Assembly: GCF_017654505.1 (NCBI RefSeq)
Contig: NC_054541.1
Coordinates: 49,298,634 to 49,362,633, forward strand
Origin: Polyodon spathula
Taxonomy: Eukaryota > Chordata > Actinopteri > Acipenseriformes > Polyodontidae
Reading direction: 5' to 3'
Length of the DNA stretch: 64,000 bases
A model generated the notes under the pieces. It did not search any database. It was not told the origin of the DNA and saw only the letters and a program-made list of their open reading frames with translations. The position numbers and the translations under genes are program-made. Below are positions 41,579-55,875 of the stretch, one piece after another. The number at the start of each line of letters is the position of its first letter. The first letter of the stretch is position 1.

Positions 41579-44500
41579 AATACAGCATCCCTACATTGTG
41601 CTTGTTAAATACAGCATGCCTACATTGTGCTTGTTAAATACAGCATGCCTACATTGTGCTTGTTAAATACAGCATGCCTACATAGTGCTTGTTAAATACA
41701 GCATGCCTACATTGTGCTTGTTAAATACAGCATGCCTACATAGTGCTTGTTAAATACAGCATACCTACATTGTGCTTGTTAAATACAGCATGCCTACATA
41801 GTGCTTGTTAAATACAGCATACCTACATTGTGCTTGTTAAATACAGCATGCCTACATAGTGCTTGTTAAATACAGCATGCCTACATTGTGCTTGTTAAAT
41901 ACAGCATGCCTACATTGTGCTTGTTAAATACAGCATACCTACATTGTGCTTGTTAAATACAGCATGCCTACATTGTGCTTGTTAAATACAGCATACCTAC
42001 ATTGTGCTTGTTAAATACAGCATACCTACATTGTGCTTGTTAAATACAGCATACCTACATTGTGCTTGTTAAATACAGCATACCTACATTGTGCTTGTTA
42101 AATACAGCATGCCTACATTGTGCTTGTTAAATACAGCATACCTACATTGTGCTTGTTAAATACAGCATACCTACATTGTGCTTGTTAAATACAGCATACC
42201 TACATTGTGCTTGTTAAATACAGCATGCCTACATTGTGCTTGTTAAATACAGCATACCTACATTGTGCTTGTTAAATACAGCATACCTACATTGTGCTTG
42301 TTAAATACAGCATACCTACATAGTGCTTGTTAAATACAGCATGCCTACATAGTGCTTGTTAAATACAGCATACCTACATTGTGCTTGTTAAATACAGCAT
42401 ACCTACATTGTGCTTGTTAAATACAGCATACCTACATTGTGCTTGTTAAATACAGCATACCTACATTGTGCTTGTTAAATACAGCATACCTACATTGTGC
42501 TTGTTAAATACAGCATACCTACATTGTGCTTGTTAAATACAGCATACCTACATTGTGCTTGTTAAATACAGCATGCCTACATTGTGCTTGTTAAATACAG
42601 CATACCTACATTGTGCTTGTTAAATACAGCATGCCTACATTGTGCTTGTTAAATACAGCATGCCTACATTGTGCTTGTTAAATACAGCATGCCTACATTG
42701 TGCTTGTTAAATACAGCATGCCTACATTGTGCTTGTTAAATACAGCATGCCTACATTGTGCTTGTTAAATACAGCATGCCTACATTGTGCTTGTTAAATA
42801 CAGCATGCCTACATTGTGCTTGTTAAATACAGCATGCCTACATTGTGCTTGTTAAATACAGCATACCTACATTGTGCTTGTTAAATACAGCATACCTACA
42901 TTGTGCTTGTTAAATACAGCATGCCTACATTGTGCTTGTTAAATACAGCATGCCTACATTGTGCTTGTTAAATACAGCATACCTACATTGTGCTTGTTAA
43001 ATACAGCATACCTACATTGTGCTTGTTAAATACAGCATACTTACATAGTGCTTGTTAAATACAGCATACCTACATTGTGCTTGTTAAATACAGCATGCCT
43101 ACATTGTGCTTGTTAAATACAGCATGCCTACATTGTGCTTGTTAAATACAGCATACCTACATTGTGCTTGTTAAATACAGCATACCTACATTGTGCTTGT
43201 TAAATACAGCATACCTACATTGTGCTTGTTAAATACAGCATACCTACATAGTGCTTGTTAAATACAGCATGCCTACATTGTGCTTGTTAAATACAGCATG
43301 CCTACATTGTGCTTGTTAAATACAGCATGCCTACATTGTGCTTGTTAAATACAGCATGCCTACATTGTGCTTGTTAAATACAGCATACCTACATTGTGCT
43401 TGTTAAATACAGCATGCCTACATTGTGCTTGTTAAATACAGCATACCTACATTGTGCTTGTTAAATACAGCATACCTACATTGTGCTTGTTAAATACAGC
43501 ATACCTACATTGTGCTTGTTAAATACAGCATACCTACATTGTGCTTGTTAAATACAGCATACCTACATAGTGCTTGTTAAATACAGCATACCTACATTGT
43601 GCTTGTTAAATACAGCATGCCTACATTGTGCTTGTTAAATACAGCATGCCTACATTGTGCTTGTTAAATACAGCATGCCTACATTGTGCTTGTTAAATAC
43701 AGCATGCCTACATTGTGCTTGTTAAATACAGCATGCCTACATTGTGCTTGTTAAATACAGCATGCCTACATTGTGCTTGTTAAATACAGCATGCCTACAT
43801 TGTGCTTGTTAAATACAGCATGCCTACATTGTGCTTGTTAAATACAGCATGCCTACATTGTGCTTGTTAAATACAGCATACCTACATTGTGCTTGTTAAA
43901 TACAGCATGCCTACATTGTGCTTGTTAAATACAGCATGCCTACATTGTGCTTGTTAAATACAGCATACCTACATTGTGCTTGTTAAATACAGCATGCCTA
44001 CATTGTGCTTGTTAAATACAGCATGCCTACATTGTGCTTGTTAAATACAGCATGCCTACATTGTGCTTGTTAAATACAGCATACCTACATTGTGCTTGTT
44101 AAATACAGCATACCTACATTGTGCTTGTTAAATACAGCATACCTACATAGTGCTTGTTAAATACAGCATGCCTACATAGTGCTTGTTAAATACAGCATAC
44201 CTACATTGTGCTTGTTAAATACAGCTACATTGTGCTTGTTAAATACAGCATACCTACATTGTGCTTGTTAAATACAGCATACCTACATTGTGCTTGTTAA
44301 ATACAGCATACCTACATAGTGCTTGTTAAATACAGCATACCTACATTGTGCTTGTTAAATACAGCATACCTACATTGTGCTTGTTAAATACAGCATGCCT
44401 ACATTGTGCTTGTTAAATACAGCATGCCTACATTGTGCTTGTTAAATACAGCATACCTACATTGTGCTTGTTAAATACAGCATACCTACATTGTGCTTGT

Positions 44501-47053
44501 TAAATACAGCATACCTACATTGTGCTTGTTAAATACAGCATACCTACATTGTGCTTGTTAAATACAGCATACCTACATTGTGCTTGTTAAATACAGCATA
44601 CCTACATTGTGCTTGTTAAATACAGCATACCTACATTGTGCTTGTTAAATACAGCATACCTACATTGTGCTTGTTAAATACAGCATACCTACATAGTGCT
44701 TGTTAAATACAGCATACCTACATTGTGCTTGTTAAGTACAGCATGCCTACATTGTACTTGTTAAATACAGCATACCTACATAGTGCTTGTTAAATACAGC
44801 ATACCTACATTGTGCTTGTTAAATACAGCATACCTACATTGTGCTTGTTAAATACAGCATGCCTACATTGTGCTTGTTAAATACAGCATACCTACATTGT
44901 GCTTGTTAAATACAGCATGCCTACATTGTGCTTGTTAAATACAGCATGCCTACATTGTGCTTGTTAAATACAGCATGCCTACATTGTGCTTGTTAAATAC
45001 AGCATGCCTACATTGTGCTTGTTAAATACAGCATGCCTACATTGTGCTTGTTAAATACAGCATACCTACATTGTGCTTGTTAAATACAGCATACCTACAT
45101 TGTGCTTGTTAAATACAGCATACCTACATTGTGCTTGTTAAATACAGCATACCTACATTGTGCTTGTTAAATACAGCATACCTACATTGTGCTTGTTAAA
45201 TACAGCATACCTACATTGTGCTTGTTAAATACAGCATACCTACATTGTGCTTGTTAAATACAGCATACCTACATTGTGCTTGTTAAATACAGCATACCTA
45301 CATTGTGCTTGTTAAATACAGCATGCCTACATTGTGCTTGTTAAATACAGCATACCTACATTGTGCTTGTTAAATACAGCATACCTACATTGTGCTTGTT
45401 AAATACAGCATACCTACATTGTGCTTGTTAAATACAGCATACCTACATTGTGCTTGTTAAATACATTGTGCATGCCTACATTGTGCTTGTTAAATACAGC
45501 ATGCCTACATTGTGCTTGTTAAATACAGCATACCTACATTGTGCTTGTTAAATACAGCATACCTACATTGTGCTTGTTAAATACAGCATACCTACATTGT
45601 GCTTGTTAAATACAGCATACCTACATTGTGCTTGTTAAATACAGCATACCTACATTGTGCTTGTTAAATACAGCATACCTACATTGTGCTTGTTAAATAC
45701 AGCATACCTACATTGTGCTTGTTAAATACAGCATACCTACATTGTGCTTGTTAAATACAGCATACCTACATTGTGCTTGTTAAATACAGCATACCTACAT
45801 TGTGCTTGTTAAATACAGCATACCTACATTGTGCTTGTTAAATACAGCATACCTACATTGTGCTTGTTAAATACAGCATACATTGTGCTTGTTAAATACA
45901 GCATACCTACATTGTGCTTGTTAAATACAGCATACCTACATTGTGCTTGTTAAATACAGCATACTTACATTGTGCTTGTTAAATACAGCATGCCTACATT
46001 GTGCTTGTTAAATACAGCATACCTACATTGTGCTTGTTAAATACAGCATACCTACATTGTGCTTGTTAAATACAGCATACCTACATAGTGCTTGTTAAAT
46101 ACAGCATACCTACATTGTGCTTGTTAAATACAACATACCTACATTGTGCTTGTTAAATACAGCATGCCTACATTGTGCTTGTTAAATACAGCATACCTAC
46201 ATTGTGCTTGTTAAATACAGCATGCCTACATTGTGCTTGTTAAATACAGCATGCCTACATTGTGCTTGTTAAATACAGCATGCCTACATTGTGCTTGTTA
46301 AATACAGCATACCTACATTGTGCTTGTTAAATACAGCATACCTACATTGTGCTTGTTAAATACAGCATACCTACATTGTGCTTGTTAAATACAGCATACC
46401 TACATTGTGCTTGTTAAATACAGCATGCCTACATTGTGCTTGTTAAATACAGCATACCTACATTGTGCTTGTTAAATACAGCATACCTACATTGTGCTTG
46501 TTAAATACAGCATACCTACATAGTGCTTGTTAAATACAGCATACCTACATTGTGCTTGTTAAATACAGCATACCTACATTGTGCTTGTTAAATACAGCAT
46601 ACCTACATTGTGCTTGTTAAATACAGCATACCTACATTGTGCTTGTTAAATACAGCATACCTACATTGTGCTTGTTAAATACAGCATACCTACATTGTGC
46701 TTGTTAAATACAGCATACCTACATTGTGCTTGTTAAATACAGCATACCTACATTGTGCTTGTTAAATACAGCATACCTACATTGTGCTTGTTAAATACAG
46801 CATACCTACATTGTGCTTGTTAAATACAGCATGCCTACATTGTGCTTGTTAAATACAGCATACCTACATTGTGCTTGTTAAATACAGCATGCCTACATTG
46901 TGCTTGTTAAATACAGCATGCCTACATTGTACTTGTTAAATACAACATGCCTACATTGTGCTTGTTAAATACAGCATACCTACATTGTGCTTGTTAAATA
47001 CAGCATACCTACATAGTGCTTGTTAAATACAGCATGCCTACATTGTGCTTGTT
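41579..47053 (+). repeat. 29-bp minisatellite, about 188 copies (5.5 kb)
   Basis: The unit is CAGCATACCTACATTGTGCT followed by TGTTAAATA. Two variable sites dominate: CATACC/CATGCC and CATTG/CATAG. The array is very homogeneous, with only a few short deletions (44221, 45467, 45881). Confidence 0.98.
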
Positions 47054-47688
47054 ACATAAACAGATCACTTCACCACTGTTACTGGAGTGCTTTGTTTACT
47101 TCACTTACGAGGACAGCCATGAACAACCCACTCACCCCGTTCGGAGGCTCACTGTTTAGTTGTCTGTTTGTGGAACTGCAGTACCCCATGAACATGCATC
47201 GAGCATGCTCTATGTAAGGCTGTTCACAAGAATGGGGGGAATTAGTGTAGGAGCTGTTATTTTTTAGAACACCCCATTGCTTCTGTTGTTTTGATTTGTT
47301 GTGCTTATAAAATAAAACCACGGTATCTGAAAATCTTGGGAAATTGTCAAAATAGGGAGGTCTAATCTCATTTACTTTATTAGGTCATGCATGCAGTTAA
47401 TTTAAAAAAGTAAGAGAAAAGGAACACAGAGCCACAAATGAGAAAATGCAGGAGACTTTGTAGAAGTTGTTTAAGATGCCTAATTAAAGAACAAAGTGGT
47501 CAAACATTTTCACACGTGAGTGCCTGTTGTTTCTACATCACCGATTACAGACCGGAAATTGAAATTTTCTCACACCCAGATGTTTTCATGCAGGTAGGTA
47601 TATAAAGGATAGAAATGACCATTCTTCAGGTGTTCTAATACATTGCTGCTCTGTGCGGTGGAACAGATTTTCACCGCTGAAATGATCC
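47054..47688 (+). other. Spacer between two large minisatellites
   Basis: Unique sequence; no gene or element recognised. Confidence 0.5.
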
Positions 47689-50600
47689 AGCCTGTCAGTG
47701 CATTATAAACCCTGTTAGATCGTGTCAGTGCATTATAAACCATGTTAGATCCTGTCAGTGCATTATAAACCATGTTAGATCCTGTCAGTGCATTATAAAC
47801 TATGTTGGTTCCAGCCTGTCAGTGCATTATGAACCCTGTGGGATCCTGTCAGTGCATTATAAACCCTGTTAGATCCAGCCTGTCAGTGCATTATAAACCC
47901 TGTTAGATACAGCCTGTCAGTGCATTATAAACCCTGTTAGATCCAGCCTGTCAGTGCATTATAAACCCTGTTAGATCCAGCCTGTCAGTGCATTATAAAC
48001 CCTGTTAGATCCTGTCAGTGCATTATAAACCCTGTTAGATCCTGTCAGTGCATTATAAACCCTGTTAGATCCAGCCTGTCAGTGCATTATAAACCCTGTT
48101 AGATCCTGTCAGTGCATTATAAACCCTGTTAGATCCAGCCTGTCAGTGCATTATAAACCCTGTTAGATCCTGTCAGTGCATTATAAACCCTGTTAGATCC
48201 TGTCAGTGCATTATACACCATGTTAGATCCTGTCAGTACATTATAAACCCTGTTAGATCCAGTCTGTCAGTGCATTATAAACCCTGTCAGATCCTGTCAG
48301 TGCATTATAAACCCTGTTATATCCAGCCTGTCAGTGCATTATAAACCCTGTTAGATCCTGTCAGTACATTATAAACCTTGATAGATCTTGTCATTGCATT
48401 ATAAACCATGTTAGATCCAGCCTGTCAGTGCAATATAAACCCTGTTAGATTCAGCCTGCCAGTGCATTATAAACCCTATTGGATCCTGTCAGTGCATTAT
48501 AAACCCTGTTAGATACAGCCTGTCAGTGCATTATAAACCCTGTTAGATACTGTCAGTGCATTATATACCCTGTTAGATAGAGCCTGTCAGAGCATTATAA
48601 ACTATGTTAGATCCAGCCTGTCAGTGCATTATAAACCCTGTTAGATCCTCTCAGTACATTATAAACCCTGTTAGATCCAGCCTGTCATTGCATTATAAAC
48701 CCTGTTAGATCCAGCCTGTCAGTGCATTATAAACCATGTTAGATCATGTCAGTGCATTATAAACCCTGTTAGATCCAGCTTGTCAGTGCATTATAAACCC
48801 TTTTAGATCCAGCCTGTCAGTGCAATATAAACCCTGTTAGATCCTGTCAGTTCATTATAAACCCTGTTAGATCTAGCCTGTCAGTGCATAATAAACCCTG
48901 TTAGATCCTGTCAGTACATTAAAAACCCTGTCAGATCCAGCCTCTCATTGCATTATAAACCATGCTAGATCTAGCCTGTCAGTGCATTATAAACCATGTT
49001 AGATCATATCAGTGCATTATAAACCTGTTAGATCCTGTCAGTGCATTATAAACCATGTTAGATCCAGCCTGTCAGTGCATTATAAACCATGTTAGATCAT
49101 ATCAGTGCATTATAAACCTGTTAGATCCTGTCAGTGCATTATAAACCATGTTAGATCCAGCCTGTCAGTGCATTATAAACCCTGTTAGATCCAACCTGTC
49201 AGTGCATTATAAACCCTGTTAGATCCTGTCAGTGCATTAAAAACCCTGTTAGATCCAGCCTGTCAGAGCATTATAAACTCTGTTAGATCCAAAATGTCAG
49301 TACATTACAAACCCTGTTAGATCCAGCCTGTCAGTACATTATAAACCCTGTTCGATCCTGTCAGTGCATTAAAAACCCTGTTAGATCCAGTCTGTCAGGG
49401 CATTACAAACCCTGTTAGATTCTATCAGTACATTACAAACCCTGTTAGATATAGCCTTTCAGTGAATTATAAACCATGTTAGATCCTGTCAGTGCATAAT
49501 AAACCCTGTTAGATCCAGCCTGTCAGTGCATAATAAACCCTGTTAGATCCTCTCAGTACATTATAAACCCTGTTAGATCCAGCCTCTCATTGCATTATAA
49601 ACCATGTTAGATGCAGCCTGTCAGTGCATTATAAACCATGTTAGATCATGTCAGTGCATTATCCACCCTGTTAGATCCTGTCAGTGCATAATAATCCCTG
49701 TTAGACCAAGCCTGTCAGTACATTATAAACCATGTTAGACCCAGCCTGTCAGTACAATATAAACCCTGTTAGATCCTGTCAGTGCATTATAAACCCTGTC
49801 AGATCCAGCTTGTCAGTGCATTATAAACCCTCTTAGATCCAGCCTGTCAGTGCAATATGAACCCTGTTAGATCCTGTCAGTGCATTATAAACCCTGTTAG
49901 ATCCAGCCTGTCAGTGCATTATAAACCCTGTTAGATCCAGCCTGTCAGTGCAATATGAACCCTGTTAGATCCTGTCAGTGCATTATAAAACCTCTTAGAT
50001 CCTGTCAGTACATTATAAACCCTGTTAGATCCAGCCTGTCAGTGCATTATAAACCCTGTTATATCCAGCCTGTCAGTACTTTATAAACCCTGTTAGATCC
50101 AGCCTGTCAGTGCATTATAAACCCTGTTAGATCCAGCCTGTCAGTGCATTATAAACCCTGTTAGATCCTGTCAGTGCATTATAAACCCTTTTAGATCCAT
50201 TCTGTCAGTACATTATAAACCCTGTTAGATCCAGCCTGTCAGTGCATTATAAACCTTGTTAGATCCAGCCTGTCAGTGCATTATAAACCCTGTTAGATCC
50301 AGCCTGTAGGTGCATTATAAACCCTGTTAGATCATGTCAGTACATTATAAACCCTGATAGATCCAGTCTGTCACTGCATTATAAACCCTGTTAGATCCAT
50401 CCTGTCAGTACATTATAAACACTGTTAGATCCAGCCTGTCAGTGCATTATAAACTTTGTTAGATCCAGACTTTCAGTGCATTATAAACTCTGATAGATCC
50501 AGCCTGTCAGTGCATTATAAACCCTGTTAGATCCAGCCTGTCAGTGCATTATAAACCCTGTTAGATCCAGTCTGTAGGTGCATTATAAACCCTGTTTGAT

Positions 50601-53370
50601 CCTGTCAGTACATTATAAACCCTGTTAGATCCAGCCTGTCAGTGCATTATAAACCCTGTTAGATCCTGTCAGTGCATAATAATCCCTGTTAGACCAAGCC
50701 TGTCAGTACATTATAAACCATGTTAGACCCAGCCTTTCAGTACAATATAAACCCTGTTAGATCCTGTCAGTGCATTATAAACCCTGTCAGATCCAGCTTG
50801 TCAGTGCATTATAAACCCTCTTAGATCCAGCCTGTCAGTGCAATATGAACCCTGTTAGATCCTGTCAGTGCATTATAAACCCTGTTAGATCCAGCCTGTC
50901 AGTGCATTATAAACCCTGTTAGATCCAGCCTGTCAGTGCATTATAAACCCTGTTAGATCCTGTCAGTGCATTATAAACCCTGTTAGATCCAGCCTGTCAG
51001 TACATTATAAACCCTGTTAGATCCAGCCTGTCAGTGCATTATAAACCCTGTTATATCCAGCCTGTCAGTACTTTATAAACCCTGTTAGATCCAGCCTGTC
51101 GGTGCATTATAAACCCTGTTAGATCCAGCCTGTCAGTGCATTATAAACCCTGTTAGATCCTGTCAGTGCATTATAAACCCTTTTAGATTCTGTCAGTACA
51201 TTATAAACCCTGTTAGATCCAGCCTGTCAGTGGATTATAAACCTTGTCAGATCCAGCCTGTCAGTACATTATGACCCCTGTTTGATCATGTCAGTACATT
51301 ATAAACCCTGTTAGATCCAGCCTGTCAGAACATTATAAACCCTGTTAGATCCAGCATGTAGGTACATTATAAACCCTGTTAGATCCAGCCTGTCAGTGCA
51401 TTATAAACCCTGTTAGATCCTGTCAGTGCATTATAAACCCTGTTAGATCCTGTCAGTGCATTATAAACCCTGTTAGATCCAGCCTGTCAGTACATTATAA
51501 ACCCTGTTAGATCCAGCCTGTCAGTACATTATAAACCCTGTTAGATCCAGCCTGTCAGTGCATTATAAACCCTGTTAGATCCAGCCTGTCAGTGCATTAT
51601 AAACCCTGTTAGATCCAGCCTGTCAGTACATTATAAACCCTGTTAGATCCAGCCTGTCAGTGCATTATAAACCCTGTTAGATCCAGCCTGTCAGTGCATT
51701 ATAAACCCTGTTAGATCCAGCCTGTCAGTGCATTATAAACCTTGTTAGATCCAGCCTGTCAGTACATTATAAACCCTGTTAGATCCAGCCTGTCAGTGCA
51801 TTATAAACCCTGTTAGATCCAGCCTGTCAGTGCATTATAAACCCTGTTAGATCCAGCCTGTCAGTGCATTATAAACCCTGTTAGATCCAGCCTGTCAGTG
51901 CATTATAAACCCTGTTAGATCCAGCCTGTCAGTGCATTATAAACCCTGTTAGATCCAGCCTGTCAGTGCATTATAAACCCTGTTAGATCCAGCCTGTCAG
52001 TGCATTATAAACCCTGTTAGATCCAGCCTGTCAGTGCATTATAAACCCTGTTAGATCCAGCCTGTCAGTGCATTATAAACCCTGTTAGATCCAGCCTGTC
52101 AGTGCATTATAAACCCTGTTAGATCCTGTCAGTGCATTATAAACCCTGTTAGATCCAGCCTGTCAGTGCATTATAAACCCTGTTAGATCCAGCCTGTCAG
52201 TGCATTATAAACCCTGTTAGATCCAGCCTGTCAGTGCATTATAAACCCTGTTAGATCCAGCCTGTCAGTGCATTATAAACCCTGTTAGATCCAGCCTGTC
52301 AGTGCATTATAAACCCTGTTAGATCCAGCCTGTCAGTGCATTATAAACCCTGTTAGATCCAGCCTGTCAGTGCATTATAAACCCTGTTAGATCCTGTCAG
52401 TGCATTATAAACCCTGTTAGATCCAGCCTGTCAGTACATTATAAACCCTGTTAGATCCAGCCTGTCAGTGCATTATAAACCCTGTTAGATCCAGCCTGTC
52501 AGTGCATTATAAACCCTGTTAGATCCTGTCAGTGCATTATAAACCCTTTTAGATCCAGTCTGTCAGTACATTATAAACCCTGTTAGATCCAGCCTGTCAG
52601 TGCATTCTAAAACCTGTTAGATCCAGCCTGTAGGTGCATTATAAACCCTGTTAGATCCAGCCTGTCAGTGCATTATAAACCCTGTTAGATCCAGCCTGTC
52701 AGTGCATTATAAACCCTGTTAGATCCAGCCTGTCAGTGCATTATAAACCCTGTTAGATCCAGCCTGTCAGTGCATTATAAACCCTGTTAGATCCAGCCTG
52801 TCAGTACATTATAAACCCTGTTAGATCCAGCCTGTCAGTGCATTATAAACCCTGTTAGATCCAGCCTGTCAGTACATTATAAACCCTGTTAGATCCAGCC
52901 TGTCAGTGCATTATAAACCCTGTTAGATCCAGCCTGTCAGTGCATTATAAACCTTGTTAGATCCAGCCTGTCAGTACATTATAAACCCTGTTAGATCCAG
53001 CCTGTCAGTGCATTATAAACCCTGTTAGATCCAGCCTGTCAGTGCATTATAAACCCTGTTAGATCCAGCCTGTCAGTACATTATAAACCCTGTTAGATCC
53101 AGTCTGTCAGTGCATTATAAACCCTGTTAGATCCAGCCTGTCAGTGCATTATAAACCTTGTTAGATCCAGCCTGTCAGTACATTATAAACCCTGTTAGAT
53201 CCAGCCTGTCAGTGCATTATAAACCCTGTTAGATCCAGCCTGTCAGTGCATTATAAACCCTGTTAGATCCAGCCTGTCAGTGCATTATAAACCCTGTTAG
53301 ATCCAGCCTGTCAGTACATTAGAAATACTGTTAGATCCAGTCTGTCAGTACATTATTAAATCTGTTTTGT
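47689..53370 (+). repeat. 34-bp minisatellite with 28-bp variant, about 170 copies (5.7 kb)
   Basis: The unit is CCTGTTAGATCCAGCCTGTC followed by AGTGCATTATAAAC. A 28-bp form lacks CCAGCC-like bases (GATCCTGTCAG). The left two thirds are diverged and mixed; from about 51400 on, the units are almost identical. A block of about 990 bp is duplicated inside the array (see findings). Confidence 0.97.
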
Positions 53371-53411
53371 GCACCTCGTTATAAAAATAAGGAAGTTAGC
53401 ATTATTTTATT

Positions 53412-53978
53412 TGTGAGACACTGTGGCTCTGGTGAGTGGATACAGGTGAGTGCAGTGCTGAGCGGATACCACTCACACAGACAGTGATTTTCAGATGCAA
53501 GGGTGTTTATTGAAATGATTTAACAATGTCGAGAGACTTATGGCAAACACCTGTAAAGAATAAATATTGGAGTGATACAGCGGCGTGTATCAGTTGTAAT
53601 TGTAATACCCAGGTTTGACCCGCAACCAAAAGTTCAGGTTTTACACACACACACACACAACCCACACTAAACACACAACACTAACACAGTTAACAGTGAG
53701 TGATATTAGGTGCTAGTGGTATAATAACAGTACTCCGTGAAATGCAGGGGTGAAAGTCATGTCCGGGTTGATGCTGGCTTCTGCTTCAGCTCATATTACT
53801 GGGAGTCTATTGAGACAAACAACAGTTACAGCCGATATTAACAAGCACAAGACAAACACTCACAGTTTTTCAGCAATATTATACGAATAAATTGTCATGC
53901 CTTTTAGTCCAGGGTACTCTGTTCCCTCACAGGTCAGGAGGGAGATATAACATCAAGCGTCATTCGATCTCTGTCACA
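53412..53978 (-). mobile_element. Probable solo LTR, minus strand
   Basis: On the minus strand it starts TGTGACAGAGATCG and ends CAGTGTCTCACA, with AATAAACACCC about 65 bases before the end, as in an LTR R region. A short CA repeat lies inside it. No target-site duplication was found, so the ends are uncertain. Confidence 0.5.
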
Positions 53979-54582
53979 CACACTTAGGTCCCTTTACCCT
54001 AAAGAGTTAAAGGCAAAGCCAGACAATGTCCAGACATTTAAAATTAGAAATAATAATAAGAAAGCTAAAAATAAGCCAGGAGTGCTGTGTTTAACTGGAC
54101 CAATTCACAGAGTTTGATCTTTATATCTTTTACAGAAGCCAGGAGACCTGTCTCTTACTGCAAGTAGACTTTGAATGTTCACAGCTTTTGCGTTTTTAAA
54201 AGTACAAGTCTGCTTTTATATTTATATTCCTGTTTAAAATAATATTGTTTTGTGCCTTGTTATGTAAGTAAATAAAGTAATTATTCACAAAATGCAAGCT
54301 GCATTTACAAATGTCCTTAATATAATGTTCCTTCCTTGAAAATGCTGTTATTGTTTGACTTTGTTTAGAATTGATTGACTGAAATTAGTTCATTTTCTAA
54401 AGAGATTCCACATCACTTTGATACTTTACAATCAATTAGGGGAGTACTTAAAAGCATCCATTTGCAACAATCTAACAGACCAGTTGCAATAACAATGCAC
54501 AGCTATTCTTTTAATGATGTGTAAGGGGTGTTTGTATTTTTTGATCCGGTATTTTTTGAGGTCTTGTTAAATCTCAACAGAC

Positions 54583-54643
<61 letters not shown>

Positions 54644-55053
54644 CTAAATTTAATAATATTATAAATTAATAATATAATATTTTTTTAAAACATAGATTAG
54701 ATTAAGCAAGTGGAATACCTAACCGTACAGTTTAAAAAATGAACCAATTGGAAAAACCAAACAATTGACACATTTCACTGTAATTTTCCGTGTTTAACCA
54801 GCAGTTTGCTTTCAGTTTCTCCACATTTGAGAGCGGTGATCTTGGGTATCGATCGAGTGTCGTCGCCAGGTCAGTGACTGGTGTGTGGGCTTCTTCTAGT
54901 GCTGCTGCTGCTGATGATGATGATGCTGACGATGATGGTGATGATGACTGTGATGATGATGCAGTGACGATGCTCTGATCATTATGTGTCTCCAGCTTCT
55001 CGCAGCTCCCTCCCTCTGTGTACATCTAAATCACAGGCTATATTTGGATTGGG
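53979..55053 (+). other. IAPP upstream region
   Basis: AT-rich, with (TAA)n at 54584-54641 and a GATGAT-rich stretch at 54904-54965 that opens a Ser/Asp-rich frame on each strand. No gene supported. Confidence 0.5.
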
Positions 55054-55061
55054 TGATGTCA
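55054..55061 (+). promoter_or_regulatory. CRE-like site upstream of IAPP
   Basis: TGATGTCA, one mismatch from the palindromic cAMP response element, 30 bases before the TATA box. Function is inferred from sequence only. Confidence 0.35.
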
Positions 55062-55083
55062 CAGGTGGGTAAGGCGTGAAGCA

Positions 55084-55090
55084 TATATAA
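55084..55090 (+). promoter_or_regulatory. TATA box of IAPP
   Basis: TATATAA, with the expected transcription start near 55112-55118. A noncoding exon 1 then runs to the GTAAGT donor at 55210. Confidence 0.6.
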
Positions 55091-55111
55091 CTCCTGCAGT
55101 CTCCTGAAGCT

Positions 55112-55209
55112 CAGAGAAACTGAAGCCTAGGTCCAGCACAAGCCAAACCCTGCTGCAGAACTAGGCTGGACTTGTTCCTTTGCTTAACCCTGATTCCAAG
55201 ATACTAATA
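55112..55209 (+). other. iapp: IAPP exon 1 (5' untranslated), inferred
   Basis: The sequence after the TATA box ends at a strong donor (GTAAGTGA). It has no ATG in frame with the coding exons. IAPP genes have a noncoding first exon, which fits. Confidence 0.6.
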
Positions 55210-55493
55210 GTAAGTGAATGCCTTTATTTGTGTGCCTACCTGCTGCAGAATTTTAAAGAGCATAGATCCCTTCTGCGGGAACATAACCCTACAGGCACAT
55301 GCTCATGTTTAGCTTATACATTTTGAAAGTTTAATTATGGAGCATCGATAGTGATTTTTCAATCTTATTGAAAAGATGCCTATATTATTGTAGGCTGTAA
55401 ATGTATGAAGTTTTGCATATGTTTTGTTATACCTTTCATTGTCAAGACAATGAATGATACTCTGATGATTGCTCTGGTTTTCAGAAGTGCACA

Positions 55494-55573
55494 ATGAGAA
55501 ACTTGAGGCTGCCTACTGTTCTCATTGTGCTGACTATGACTCTAAACTGTCTCAACGCCACCCCGGCAAACAG
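55494..55573 (+). CDS. iapp: IAPP exon 2 (signal peptide)
   Basis: Acceptor GTTTTCAG at 55484, start codon 9 bases later, donor GTCAGT. Encodes [20 protein letters not shown] and NATPAN. Confidence 0.93.
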
Positions 55574-55795
55574 GTCAGTAACACAGTGCATTCAGTAACA
55601 AAACTATCATATTGCACTAGTCTTAAACACATGTACTTCTGTAACCTGTTCCACTAGCTTTACTTTTCAGTCTTATAACTTCTTAGTTGAATCCTTTTCT
55701 TCAGATTGCACATTTACTTTTTCTTCCTCTAATGTGGATACATGTATCTTTTATTTGTCATTTTTGAGTTTGGAACTTTGTCACAAAATACATAT

Positions 55796-55875
<80 letters not shown>

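Noticed and set aside
41579..47053. Possible CRISPR-like array
   Set aside because: The units are head-to-tail without unique spacers, in a vertebrate genome with introns. It is a minisatellite. The same applies to the other arrays.
54732..55025. Ser-rich minus-strand frame of 97 codons upstream of IAPP
   Set aside because: It is created by a GATGAT/GCTGCT simple repeat in the IAPP 5' flank, with no similarity to a known protein.
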